Shown: one piece after another, positions 43,006 to 52,176 of the stretch
Layout of the letters: each line of letters opens with the position of its first letter
Numbering within the stretch: position 1 is the stretch's first letter
Origin: a virus
Direction: 5' to 3' (one strand)
DNA length: 64,000 bases
Virus record (IMG/VR): IMGVR_UViG_3300043399_000272
Span: 62,001-126,000 of that record
Program-made: the position numbers and the translations under genes
The notes under the pieces: model-generated
Told to the model about the DNA's origin: nothing
The model's database searches: none
What the model saw: the letters and a program-made list of their open reading frames with translations, nothing else

Positions 43006-44018
43006 AGATTGTTATAGATGTCCAAAAGAATTTTCTTGTCGAAGTTTTTGCTTTCGATTGCGTTGATTTGGTCAATTACGATTTGATCAACCGACTCAAA
43101 CTTGAGTCCATCTGCGTTTTGTCCTTGCTCAATGCCCTCACCTTTGATAGGAATAAGAGTCATTTCACGTAATTTGTATTCTGGGATAAAAGTTTCTCTC
43201 AAAAAGTTAGCCTCTTCATAGCTAATTTCAATGTCTAAATGAACACGTACATGACTGTCAATTAATAGATGACCTTCAGGGTTTTCTAAAATTTCTGACA
43301 ATTTGTATACACGATAAATCGGTTGTCTTGGCCAAGATTTGAAAACAGGTTCTTGACCCCATTCTAAAATCATCATACCACGAGCATCGTCACCGGCATC
43401 TGCATAGTTATGAGGGAAAGCATTACCAACATACCATACGTTACCTTTAGCCTGACGTTTGTGAAAATGTCCGCTGAATACTTTATCAAATCCAGTCATG
43501 TGTGTAACGTTTAGTTCACCGTGATCTGGCATTTCTACCATGGCATTCATGAAAAAGTTGGGTAGTTCAAAATGACCAAACAAGTACTTACCCGACATTT
43601 TTTGAAGTTTTTTATAGTCTTCACCTACTAACCACGGCGCAATAACGACTTGTCCTTCATTGAAGAAATCATTAATAATTTTAACGTTGGTGAGATGTTT
43701 CGCCCATTCAACGCTATGAATGTCGCGGCGGTCACGATAGTACAAATCGTGATTGCCAGGGATAAAGTAGACAGTATCGAATGCAGCATTTAATTTCTCC
43801 AGTGCTTGTAGACCAAATTGAAGTGTTTGTATATTGATACTTGATCGGTGATGATTCCAATCACCCAAAAAGAAACAAGTTTCACAACCTTCTTTCTTTG
43901 CGGTTGTGATAAACCAATCTACAAAATTAGCACAATCTTGGTTATGTTGTATGCTGTTGCTTTTAAGGCCAAAGTGAATGTCAGTCATCACTGCTGCCTT
44001 TTTAAATAAATTACTCAT
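43002..44018 (-). CDS. gp47: Recombination nuclease subunit gp47 (SbcD/Mre11-like)
   Basis: The 338-residue protein carries the calcineurin-type phosphoesterase motifs: DIHFG near residue 13, GDWNHHR, PGNHDLYY and GHFHKRQ. These bind two metal ions for nuclease action. It works as a complex with gp46, whose ATG overlaps its stop. The gene lies 50 bases after gp55. T4 gp47 has 339 residues, so the length agrees closely. Confidence 0.95.
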   Translation of the reverse strand: MSNLFKKAAVMTDIHFGLKSNSIQHNQDCANFVDWFITTAKKEGCETCFFLGDWNHHRSSINIQTLQFGLQALEKLNAAFDTVYFIPGNHDLYYRDRRDIHSVEWAKHLTNVKIINDFFNEGQVVIAPWLVGEDYKKLQKMSGKYLFGHFELPNFFMNAMVEMPDHGELNVTHMTGFDKVFSGHFHKRQAKGNVWYVGNAFPHNYADAGDDARGMMILEWGQEPVFKSWPRQPIYRVYKLSEILENPEGHLLIDSHVRVHLDIEISYEEANFLRETFIPEYKLREMTLIPIKGEGIEQGQNADGLKFESVDQIVIDQINAIESKNFDKKILLDIYNNL

Positions 44019-44068
44019 CTATGTAGTATATGAAAATATTAGTGGGTGACGCAATGCTGTTGGTTAAA

Positions 44069-44968
44069 TTATTCTTCGTAAGATCCTGAACTGATACCTT
44101 GTCTGGACCAACTAGGATTCAACCCGTTCAATTCTAAAATGTCATCACGTATGTTTTGGTTACGTTTCTCAGTGTTTAAAACACGACAGAAACTATTAGT
44201 AATCGCAGCCGTATAATAAGCAAATGGGTTGGCTGACTTGGCTTCGTTGAATCGTAAACCAACATATGTTAATTGTAGAATAGCTGAGTTACGCATTTCA
44301 TCGTTGTAGGTGTAGCCTCGCCAATTGTACTTCATTGCATATTTTTCACACATCATAATATACATTTTGGCTAATTTGTTCGTGATTTGACCATGATCTT
44401 TGCTGAACTCCCCGTCAATCAGATCACCTTTCCAATGACTCTTGCCCACACAAATTAAAGATCCATTATTATCTATTTTGTAATGTTGGAAAGGGGGGAA
44501 ATTAACTTTGACATGAACCATATCATCAATTTCTTTCGCAGTAGTTGGGTCTTCCAAGTCTTCAAAAATTTCGTCAATGTCGTCTTCAAATTCAAATATA
44601 TCTTTGGCAGTTTTCTTTTTATCTACTTTTCTAGGTTGTTTGGGTGCTACTGGAACATGCTCCCAAGTCATAACTCTAAAAACAAGATCGGTTATTGGAA
44701 TAGACAATGGCTCAATCGAACCCTTGGACAAACCCTGCTCAGCTTCTAACCTAGCTGCTTGGTTTTCTCTGGCTTCCTGTAAAATTTCTGGTTTAAGAAT
44801 GTATTCAAACGATTTTTCTAATGATTCTTCTGGCATGTCTACGATGAAATCGTATCTATGATCTTCAGGGGTTCTATATTTACAATATGTGTTTTTACTA
44901 GAATGTATCTCTTTAAGAATATCTTTGTTATTTAAATAATTGACTGGTTTTTTAGAAGGTAGGCTCAT
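44069..44968 (-). CDS. gp55: Late-transcription sigma factor, gp55-like
   Basis: The C-terminal third resembles T4 gp55: MCEKYAMKYNWRGYTYNDEMRN, then NPFAYYTAAITNSFCRVLNTEKR. This corresponds to the reduced sigma region 2 that opens the TATAAATA promoters. At 299 residues it is much longer than T4 gp55 (185); the N-terminal 190 residues contain an acidic stretch (DIFEFEDDIDEIFEDLED) and may contact another factor. It leads the operon gp55-gp47-gp46, the order known from T4. A sigma-70-type promoter is visible upstream. Confidence 0.88.
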   Translation of the reverse strand: MSLPSKKPVNYLNNKDILKEIHSSKNTYCKYRTPEDHRYDFIVDMPEESLEKSFEYILKPEILQEARENQAARLEAEQGLSKGSIEPLSIPITDLVFRVMTWEHVPVAPKQPRKVDKKKTAKDIFEFEDDIDEIFEDLEDPTTAKEIDDMVHVKVNFPPFQHYKIDNNGSLICVGKSHWKGDLIDGEFSKDHGQITNKLAKMYIMMCEKYAMKYNWRGYTYNDEMRNSAILQLTYVGLRFNEAKSANPFAYYTAAITNSFCRVLNTEKRNQNIRDDILELNGLNPSWSRQGISSGSYEE

Positions 44969-44993
44969 AATTTTCCGTAGTTATGTTGTGATT

Positions 44994-45023
44994 ATTGTAA
45001 TACTTTTATGTGCAGAATTGCAA
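44994..45023 (-). promoter_or_regulatory. Sigma-70-like promoter for gp55
   Basis: On the minus strand TTGCAA (45018-45023) and TACAAT (44994-44999) are 18 bases apart, close to the bacterial consensus. They lie about 25 bases upstream of the gp55 ATG. A host-type promoter suits a gene needed before late transcription. Confidence 0.45.
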
Positions 45024-45055
45024 GTATTGTGGTAAAAAACGGGTGTTTTTGATAC

Positions 45056-45063
45056 GATAAATA
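45056..45063 (+). promoter_or_regulatory. Late promoter (GATAAATA) for the baseplate operon
   Basis: GATAAATA lies 20 bases before the ATG of the first baseplate gene, with TAAAGG as ribosome-binding site between. It is divergent from the gp55 promoter. Confidence 0.6.
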
Positions 45064-45083
45064 TATTTAGTAAAGGTACATTT

Positions 45084-46133
45084 ATGGCAGAACCATTAAC
45101 AAATCCACCAGAAGTAACTAATGACCCGGAGTATGGGAACCTAGACCAAGCCATAGAAGAACAACAAGAGTTAAATGCTATAGCTGAAACTAGAAAGACA
45201 CCACGAGAAATTGACAACGAAATTGAAGCAGTCACCGCATTTGACGAAGAATCGAGGTTAGCAGCAGAAGCTGCTTTTAACGAAACAGATGGTCCCACAA
45301 TAAGTGACGGCATAACGTCTGTGAATCAAGTAAGATCCCGAGGTGGTGAATCACAAGCTAGCAATACTAGAGCCCAAGAAGACTGGAGACTAAGACTGAA
45401 ACTGGCAAAAAATGCAAATTATTTTTATGCTAATGCTACGAGTACCGACTTACTATGGCCACTAAGAAACACCGACGGTGTTGTGTTTCCCTATACGCCT
45501 AGTATATCTTTGAACTACCGATCTAATTATGAAGTTAGTGATCTAGTCCATACAAACTATAAACAATATTTCTATAAAAATAGTTCAGTTGAAGAAATTT
45601 CTATAACTGCTGACTTTACCGCACAAGACACCGCCGAAGCCAATTATTTGCTTGCGGTAATCCACTTCTTCAAAACAGTTACTAAAATGTTTTATGGGAA
45701 AGACACTAACCCACTCAATGGCACTCCTCCCCCACTTTGTTATTTGCTAGGATATGGTCAGTTTCAATTCAGTGACCACCCTGTTTTAATATCAGGGTTT
45801 CAATACACATTACCCAATGATGTTGATTATATACGAGCCGGAAGTGTTGCTACAATTCAGGGTACTAACTTATCACCATTCAAGCAAAAGCCTTCATTTC
45901 TATCTACATTGGCACCTAGTTTAAATAGGTTATTTGGTAGCAACTTATCTAAGGGAGGTGGACCAACTACACCCGCCTTCAATCCATTGAGTAATCCTGC
46001 AGCAACATATGTACCCACAAAGATTCAGTTGATTATAAATGCTATACCGATAGTAACTAGAGGTGATATTGCAGATAACTTTAGTCTGTCTGAATATGCT
46101 AAAGGTAATTTAGTTAAGAAAGGTTATTGGTAA
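45084..46133 (+). CDS. Baseplate tail-tube cap/initiator, gp48/gp54-like
   Basis: The 349-residue protein has a disordered acidic N-terminus of about 100 residues. Then follows FPYTPSISLNYRSNYEVSDLVHTNYKQYFYKN and ADFTAQDTAEANYLLAVIHFFKTVTKMFYG, a pattern found in the tail-tube-like proteins at the top of T4-like baseplates. T4 has two such proteins, gp48 (364 residues, cap) and gp54 (320, initiator); I cannot decide between them. Only one copy is seen in the window. The stop overlaps the gp53 start as TAATG. Confidence 0.65.
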   Translation: MAEPLTNPPEVTNDPEYGNLDQAIEEQQELNAIAETRKTPREIDNEIEAVTAFDEESRLAAEAAFNETDGPTISDGITSVNQVRSRGGESQASNTRAQEDWRLRLKLAKNANYFYANATSTDLLWPLRNTDGVVFPYTPSISLNYRSNYEVSDLVHTNYKQYFYKNSSVEEISITADFTAQDTAEANYLLAVIHFFKTVTKMFYGKDTNPLNGTPPPLCYLLGYGQFQFSDHPVLISGFQYTLPNDVDYIRAGSVATIQGTNLSPFKQKPSFLSTLAPSLNRLFGSNLSKGGGPTTPAFNPLSNPAATYVPTKIQLIINAIPIVTRGDIADNFSLSEYAKGNLVKKGYW

Positions 46134-46432
46134 TGGAATACCCTGCAACTAGTCCGTATTATTTTACAGAAACTTTTAGAAATCAATTTCTGGATATAAT
46201 GATAAATCGTCCTATCACAATGAATCCATTAGATGAATTATGGGTCATAACTAGCACATATAATTTAAGACCTGATCTGCTGGCCTATGACTTATATGAT
46301 GATAGTAAATTATGGTGGGTTTTCGCACAGAGAAATCCAAATACATTAGTCGATCCTTTGTTCGACTTTGTGACCGGGAAACAAATTTATATTCCGCAGA
46401 TACAAACATTGCGTACTGATTTAGGATTCTAA
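46133..46432 (+). CDS. gp53: Baseplate wedge protein, gp53-like
   Basis: The 99-residue protein matches the short gp53 core: YYFTETFRNQFLDIMINRPI, PLDELWVITSTYNLRPDLLAYDLYDD and LWWVFAQRNP, with the ending FVTGKQIYIP that resembles a LysM-like turn. T4 gp53 has 196 residues, so this is a reduced form seen in many marine T4-like phages. The ATG at 46133 overlaps the previous stop. Confidence 0.85.
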   Translation: MEYPATSPYYFTETFRNQFLDIMINRPITMNPLDELWVITSTYNLRPDLLAYDLYDDSKLWWVFAQRNPNTLVDPLFDFVTGKQIYIPQIQTLRTDLGF

Positions 46433-46433
46433 T

Positions 46434-48704
46434 ATGGCACAGGCTGATAATAAAGTTTCCGACGACTCAGGTATAGACAAAAGAAATCAATCTGCATCCA
46501 ATGATTTAGGAGAAGTAGTAGTTACGGCTTCACGTATTAAACCCCCACGACAGATTGATAGTGAGGCTGCTAATAGGAGATCATTTAACCCACTTAGAAA
46601 TTATAGTAGCGTTACGTACATCGTTAGTTTATATGCATTGCCACCAAAAGCTCTTGCTGACTTTAACAGAATGGGTAAGTGGGATACTTCTAAAATGGAA
46701 TTATTGATACAAACTGGCGGTATAAATCCTGAAAAAGGTCAAGTCAGAAACAGATTTTTTAATTATGATTTTACGATTGATGATTTAGAGATACACACTC
46801 TAATCAACACAAAAGAAACACAATACGCCTCTAATGCCATCGACTTTAAATTTAAAGTGTATGAACCATATTCTATGACTTTTGTTACACGTTTAGCTGA
46901 AGTTCAGAAACAACTTAGTGCAGAATTAGGATTGCAAATTGAACAACCAACCAAGGCGCTAGCGGCACCGTTGTTACTAGTTGTGAAATTTTACGGGTAT
47001 GATAAAGATGGTAACATAGTTAACACATCCGGAACTACATCGGCTCCACTTGCTACTAATTCTGGCAACGGTGCATTTGAAAGAGCGTTCCCAATTTTTA
47101 TAAACAAACTAACATTTAAACTAGAAAACAGAACTACAGTATACGATATCAATGCTAAAAGTGTTAATATGCAAACAGCGTTTGGTTTAAAGCGCGGTAT
47201 TATAGACGGTGATACTGATATAAACGCCGAGACGGTTGAAGATGCAGTTAAACAATTACTTGAAACTTTTAATAAAAAACAACAAGAACTTAGTTCAGGC
47301 CCAAACAGAAAACAAGAAATACCCGACGAATACAGTTATAAAATTTTGAGTCCATTGATTGCTGAAGCATTTGTTACGGATCAAGGAGAAGTTAAATCAA
47401 GAACTGGTATGCTACCTGTAAAAAGTTCCGTAGACTCAAATGTTAAAAACAGTGCTAAATCATATCCTGTTAATCGTGCTAAACGAAACATACACTTTGC
47501 CTCCGGTACACCTATATTAAAAGCGTTAGATGCGATTATTGCACAAAGTACTTTTATTGGGGATAGTTTAGTTGTGATTGACGAAGAAGCAGATCCTGCA
47601 CAAGAAGGTGACAAAACTGCGTATACCAATCCTAATCCAAAACAACTATACTGGTATAACATCACACCTCAAGTTATTATGAAGGAACAACATGATAACA
47701 TCAGAAATGATTACGCATACAAAGTTGAGTACATTATCCAACCATATAGAATCCCATATGTAAAAACAGTCAGTGCAAATAATTTCACAAGTTATCCAGG
47801 ACCACACAAAGAATATAATTATTTCTACACAGGAGAAAACACTGAAATTATAAACTATGAGCAACAGTATAATTTGTTATATTATTTGGCTGCAAGTAGT
47901 ACAACTGATGCTCCTATAAAAAATAATGATCCTGCAGTTAGCTCTGCTGCTAAACCAGTAACCGGTGCATCTCCGTTAGCTAAAGAATCTAATAAGAATG
48001 AAGTTGTAGGTAATATTATGACCTTCTTGTACAGCCCAGGAGATCAGATAAAAGCACAAATAAGAATTTTAGGTGACCCTGATTATTTGATGCCATCTAT
48101 TGCTACGCCCTCTATTATCACTGAAGCTGACAGATTTTACGGACCCGATTTCACAATCAATCCTAATTCAGGGCAAGTTTTTATAGAGATCGAATTTAAT
48201 CAAGTGGAAGATTACGGGTCTATTCCTGATGGTAGATTAGGTAGAGAAAAAATTAATGATGGATTATTGAATCCAAACGGTGATATACAGTTTTGGGATT
48301 ATCCCAGAGATGTTAAATCACTGGCTCAAAATAAAGTAATTTATATTGTTACTCAAGTAATTAGTAAATTTAGTAGGGGCACTTTCACACAGGATTTAAA
48401 AACTATTTTACCTAGTTTCCCGTCACTCAATTCTAGTCCCAATAAAGTTGATACCCAACGAGAAGTGACTGCGAGTGCCACCGCTAGACCTATAACCAGT
48501 GCAGAATTTCAAAGAACTGATAAAGATACTAGACCTGTACCATTACCCGGCAAATTATTAAGTGGTAAACCTAATTTAGCTCCGGCATCTCCCGATGACC
48601 CTGGGCAGAGAAGGCTAGTGGATATAGTAAATAACGAGGGAAGACCTGTATTGTTTAACCCAAATGATGTGGACCCGAGAACGTTGTTACCGAGAAGAAG
48701 ATAA
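46434..48704 (+). CDS. Large baseplate hub/virion structural protein
   Basis: The 756-residue protein begins after a short disordered stretch with FNPLRNYSSVTYIVSLYALPPKALADF, a start seen in large structural proteins next to gene 5 in marine T4-like phages. From about residue 300 to 500 there is a segment with HFASGTPILKALDAIIAQSTFIGD that recalls hub proteins of the gp27 type, which join tail tube and spike. Its position between gp53 and gp5 supports a hub role. The C-terminal 130 residues are Pro- and Ser-rich. It starts two bases after the gp53 stop. Confidence 0.5.
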   Translation: MAQADNKVSDDSGIDKRNQSASNDLGEVVVTASRIKPPRQIDSEAANRRSFNPLRNYSSVTYIVSLYALPPKALADFNRMGKWDTSKMELLIQTGGINPEKGQVRNRFFNYDFTIDDLEIHTLINTKETQYASNAIDFKFKVYEPYSMTFVTRLAEVQKQLSAELGLQIEQPTKALAAPLLLVVKFYGYDKDGNIVNTSGTTSAPLATNSGNGAFERAFPIFINKLTFKLENRTTVYDINAKSVNMQTAFGLKRGIIDGDTDINAETVEDAVKQLLETFNKKQQELSSGPNRKQEIPDEYSYKILSPLIAEAFVTDQGEVKSRTGMLPVKSSVDSNVKNSAKSYPVNRAKRNIHFASGTPILKALDAIIAQSTFIGDSLVVIDEEADPAQEGDKTAYTNPNPKQLYWYNITPQVIMKEQHDNIRNDYAYKVEYIIQPYRIPYVKTVSANNFTSYPGPHKEYNYFYTGENTEIINYEQQYNLLYYLAASSTTDAPIKNNDPAVSSAAKPVTGASPLAKESNKNEVVGNIMTFLYSPGDQIKAQIRILGDPDYLMPSIATPSIITEADRFYGPDFTINPNSGQVFIEIEFNQVEDYGSIPDGRLGREKINDGLLNPNGDIQFWDYPRDVKSLAQNKVIYIVTQVISKFSRGTFTQDLKTILPSFPSLNSSPNKVDTQREVTASATARPITSAEFQRTDKDTRPVPLPGKLLSGKPNLAPASPDDPGQRRLVDIVNNEGRPVLFNPNDVDPRTLLPRRR

Positions 48705-48718
48705 ACTGAGTAGATACA

Positions 48719-51661
48719 ATGAGTGAAGACTATATTAATCAAAGTGGAAAAGTAAAAACTTATGCAGATGACCGCGGTGGTTCGACTCTGTATTCCAATC
48801 CTATAATAGGCATAGTTAAAAACAATATTGACTTATTGAAGTCAGGTAAGATTCAAGTTTATCTAAAACGTCAAAACTTACCCAATCAAGACAATCCGTC
48901 GTATTGGACTACTGTTAGCTACATGAGCCCTTTCTTTGGATATACCCCAAATACAGGTAGTCCTAATGCGCCAGGTGATTACGTAGGCAACCCGAACAGT
49001 TATGGCTTTTGGGCCACCCCGCCTGATATTGGAACTGAAGTTGTATGTATTTTTATTAACGGTGACCCTAACTTTGGTTATTATATCGGGTGCATTCCGC
49101 AACCTGCATTAACTCATATGGTTCCTGCTACTGCTCCCGGAAGTAAAAATGTCATACCCAATGAAGGCGAATCAGTGGGTTACGGTGGCGCCAGTGTATT
49201 ACCAGTAACTGAGTTTAATAACGCAAATGCAGAACAAGACAACAGTCCGGTAGTAACACAATCGCCTAGACCAATACACAGTTACCAAGCAGCTATATTA
49301 AATGCGCAGGGCTTAATTCGTGACACTGATCGAGGAGTAATCAGTAGTTCTAGCATGAGAGAAAGTCCAAGTAGAGTTTTTGGTATGAGCACTCCAGGAA
49401 GACCCATTTATGAAGGTGGTTATTCTGACGAAACTATTTCTAATGCTGTTTCCGCAGAAGGTCAAGCACAAAATTATAAAGTAATAGGTAGACGAGGCGG
49501 CCATAGTATTGTTTTAGATGATGGTGATTTAGAAGGAAGAGATCAGTTAACAAGGATAAGAACAGCGGGCGGTCATATGATAATGATGAACGATTATGCA
49601 CAAACGTTGTTCATCATTCATGCTAACGGTTCTAGCTATATTGAATTAGGTAAAGAGGGTACGATTGACATGTACTCAACTAACTCAGTTAATATTCGCA
49701 CACAAGGTGACTTGAACCTACATGCAGACAACAATATCAATATCAACGCAGCAAAAGATTTAAACATATCTGGAAAGAACGTTCATATTGAAAGTTTAGA
49801 AGAAACAACACAATATGTGGGTAAAGATTTTAAACAAAACACTCAAGGTAATCATGGAGTTAAAGTTGACGGCAAAATGTCATTTGCTAGCGCAGGCGAT
49901 AGCATGATTAAGAGTGGTGGTTCAAACTATTTAAAAGGTGGCCCGAACATTTATCTCAATACAGGGGAAAGCTCACTGCAACCCGAAAAAGTAAAACAGC
50001 TTCCGATAGTAGCTCATACCGACACACTACGAGATCAAGAAAAGGGATATATACCCGCACCTGGTAAATTACCAAGTATTGTGACGAGAGCTCCTGCACA
50101 TATGCCATGGTTAAATGCAAATCAGGGTGTAGATGTTAAAACTAATTTAAGTGCAGATGCAAATTTACCCGCAGCTCCATCTAGAAATCTACAACAGACA
50201 AATAATTCTGTTAGTACAACTAACATCACACCTACAACCCCTGCACTAACAGCAACTGTACCACAAAGTGTTAACTCTGATAGTGAGAGTGGAACAAGTG
50301 CGTTAGTTTCTCAAGCTGCTGTAGCTGCATCTGTGGGACCGGCTGCTACAGCAGTCGCTTCAGGAGCAGGCATTGTGTCAGTAAATGGCATTAATACTGC
50401 ATCTATAGGTTCTTTGGGTTTGAATCCAGCCCAACTAGAAAAAGCAGGCATAATCAAAGCAGGAAGTTCTGTTGCAGTAAATGCGTTGATTCAACAAGGT
50501 AAACCGTTATCAGCAGCTTTACCAAACAATGTGTTTACTGGTAAGGATGGCATCAGAACATTAAGTCAATTTGTTGGTAGTTCAGATGCACAAGCAAAAA
50601 CTATGGAATCGTTGTTAGACCAGGGAAAAACTGACTTAGTTAATGCTAACTTAATTTCCGGAAAAGAAAGTTTAACACAAACAGGCGGAGTTATTTTAGC
50701 CTCTGCAATGAAAGGTACTGCAGCAGTAGCAGAGTTTATGAAACAAACATCATCTGGTGCAGTTAATGTTCCAAATGTGACGACAGCCGCAGCTAATTTA
50801 AACAATACAATAAGCGGGTCGATAGAATCGTTAGTCAAGTCCGGTAACTTTGCAGCAAATCTATCTGATAAAGCAACCGGAACTTTAGGTGGTGTTGATG
50901 TAGGTGATAGCCTTAAAGGCGCCGCTGCAGGAGCATTTGCGAAAATTAAAGACACTTATAAAAACCTCAAAGCAAATGTACCTCAAATACTTTCAGGTCC
51001 TGCTACTTCGTCTGATGTTGCACAAGAATCTGATTCTAGGCTTCCGATACCCGGCGGTGAAGGTGCAGTTTCTAATATAGTAAAAGCAGGCGGGGAAAGC
51101 ATTTCAGGTGCGTTGGGTTCTAAGACTCTTTCTGACAGTATTAAGAATATTGCTTCAGGCATCAGCGCAGGACTCAATGGAATAAAATCTAAACTAACAG
51201 CAATTACGCCATCATTAACTAGTAAAGGAGATCTTACTAGTTCAGTAACTTCGGGGCTACCTAAGAATATTTCTTCTGATTTACAGGGTGCAATTGCTTC
51301 TTTAGGCTCAGGTGGAAATATTAAAGCACCTACTGTTGCGTTAGATACAAATGATATCGGTGGCCTAATAGAGCAAAGTAAAAATCTATTAGGAAATCCA
51401 AAGATTCCACCGTTGAACTTCGGTAAATCAAGTGTAGTGAGTGCAAACAGTGCTACCGCACAAGAATATGATACTTTAAGTAGACAATTGGCTGAGTTAG
51501 ACGATGCTAAATTTGATGAAAGAAGAAAATATCTAGATGCAATTCGAGAATTTGGCAAAGACGCTGGAGAAACACTGACAGCAAAGGCCACTTACGAAAA
51601 TACGCTAAAAGAAATAGAAATTTTACGTGAGAAGTTGGCTACATTAGCAACAAGTAGCTAA
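48719..51661 (+). CDS. gp5: Baseplate central spike, gp5-like, without lysozyme domain
   Basis: The 980-residue protein has an OB-fold at the N-terminus (IIGIVKNNIDLLKSGKIQVYL to GYYIGCIPQP, residues about 25-140). The spike region follows at about 255-370, with GRRGGHSIVLDDGD, TAGGHMIMMNDY and a run of SVNIRTQGDLNLHADNNIN type beta-helix repeats as in gp5 and VgrG. T4 gp5 (575 residues) has a lysozyme domain between these two parts; here only a spacer is present. After the spike come about 550 residues of low-complexity Ala/Ser/Gly sequence and a final coiled coil, with no family I recognise. Confidence 0.8.
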   Translation: MSEDYINQSGKVKTYADDRGGSTLYSNPIIGIVKNNIDLLKSGKIQVYLKRQNLPNQDNPSYWTTVSYMSPFFGYTPNTGSPNAPGDYVGNPNSYGFWATPPDIGTEVVCIFINGDPNFGYYIGCIPQPALTHMVPATAPGSKNVIPNEGESVGYGGASVLPVTEFNNANAEQDNSPVVTQSPRPIHSYQAAILNAQGLIRDTDRGVISSSSMRESPSRVFGMSTPGRPIYEGGYSDETISNAVSAEGQAQNYKVIGRRGGHSIVLDDGDLEGRDQLTRIRTAGGHMIMMNDYAQTLFIIHANGSSYIELGKEGTIDMYSTNSVNIRTQGDLNLHADNNININAAKDLNISGKNVHIESLEETTQYVGKDFKQNTQGNHGVKVDGKMSFASAGDSMIKSGGSNYLKGGPNIYLNTGESSLQPEKVKQLPIVAHTDTLRDQEKGYIPAPGKLPSIVTRAPAHMPWLNANQGVDVKTNLSADANLPAAPSRNLQQTNNSVSTTNITPTTPALTATVPQSVNSDSESGTSALVSQAAVAASVGPAATAVASGAGIVSVNGINTASIGSLGLNPAQLEKAGIIKAGSSVAVNALIQQGKPLSAALPNNVFTGKDGIRTLSQFVGSSDAQAKTMESLLDQGKTDLVNANLISGKESLTQTGGVILASAMKGTAAVAEFMKQTSSGAVNVPNVTTAAANLNNTISGSIESLVKSGNFAANLSDKATGTLGGVDVGDSLKGAAAGAFAKIKDTYKNLKANVPQILSGPATSSDVAQESDSRLPIPGGEGAVSNIVKAGGESISGALGSKTLSDSIKNIASGISAGLNGIKSKLTAITPSLTSKGDLTSSVTSGLPKNISSDLQGAIASLGSGGNIKAPTVALDTNDIGGLIEQSKNLLGNPKIPPLNFGKSSVVSANSATAQEYDTLSRQLAELDDAKFDERRKYLDAIREFGKDAGETLTAKATYENTLKEIEILREKLATLATSS

Positions 51662-51679
51662 ATATTATTAGGTGAACTT

Positions 51680-52129
51680 ATGGCAAAATATATTGGTTTT
51701 AGTACACAAGGGTTAGATGAAGTACGTAGGACTCAGACTACCTCGGGTGTTGATGGCGGAGCAGGTTCTATCACAAATCCTGTAAATCCTACGAGAAAGT
51801 TCAGATTACTAGACCAAGAACTAGTTATACGTGACCTTCTAAATGCATTGAACACCCCACAAGGGCAGTTACCTGGAAAACCTGAATATGGTACTAACAT
51901 TTGGAACTTTATATTCGAACCAAACGTTTTTGACGTTCAAACACAATTAGAAGAAGAACTCAAAAGAGTAATAAGTTTAGATCCTAGATTGATATTAAAC
52001 TATGTCACTTGTTACCCTACAGAAAATGGAATTCTAATCGAATTAGAAATTGCTGTGTCATTGTTCAACGATCCTATACAACTTTCAATACTGTTTGATA
52101 AGACAACTTCAACCGCACTCTCATCTTAA
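51680..52129 (+). CDS. gp25: Baseplate wedge protein, gp25-like
   Basis: The 149-residue protein has the gp25 fold motif: DLLNALNTPQGQLPGKPEYGTNIWNFIFEP, followed by VQTQLEEELKRVISLDPRL. The core EPR-like segment (here EPN) contacts gp6 and the sheath initiator in contractile systems. T4 gp25 has 132 residues. The gene lies between gp5 and gp6, as in many T4-like and simpler myoviruses. Confidence 0.9.
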   Translation: MAKYIGFSTQGLDEVRRTQTTSGVDGGAGSITNPVNPTRKFRLLDQELVIRDLLNALNTPQGQLPGKPEYGTNIWNFIFEPNVFDVQTQLEEELKRVISLDPRLILNYVTCYPTENGILIELEIAVSLFNDPIQLSILFDKTTSTALSS

Positions 52130-52148
52130 AAACACGGTTTTTTCTTGT

Positions 52149-52156
52149 GATAAATA
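52149..52156 (+). promoter_or_regulatory. Late promoter (GATAAATA) for gp6
   Basis: GATAAATA lies 20 bases before the ATG of the gp6-like gene, with a GAGAG ribosome-binding site between. It is one base from the consensus. Confidence 0.55.
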
Positions 52157-52176
52157 CATTATTGAGAGATAATAGT

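Noticed and set aside
44981-45313. A 110-residue minus-strand frame upstream of gp55
   Set aside because: It overlaps the start of the tube-cap gene and both promoters on the opposite strand; the Ser/Ala-rich sequence looks like a shadow.
50983-51591. A 202-residue minus-strand frame within the gp5-like gene
   Set aside because: It lies fully antisense to the low-complexity end of gp5, with no ribosome-binding site or recognisable domain.
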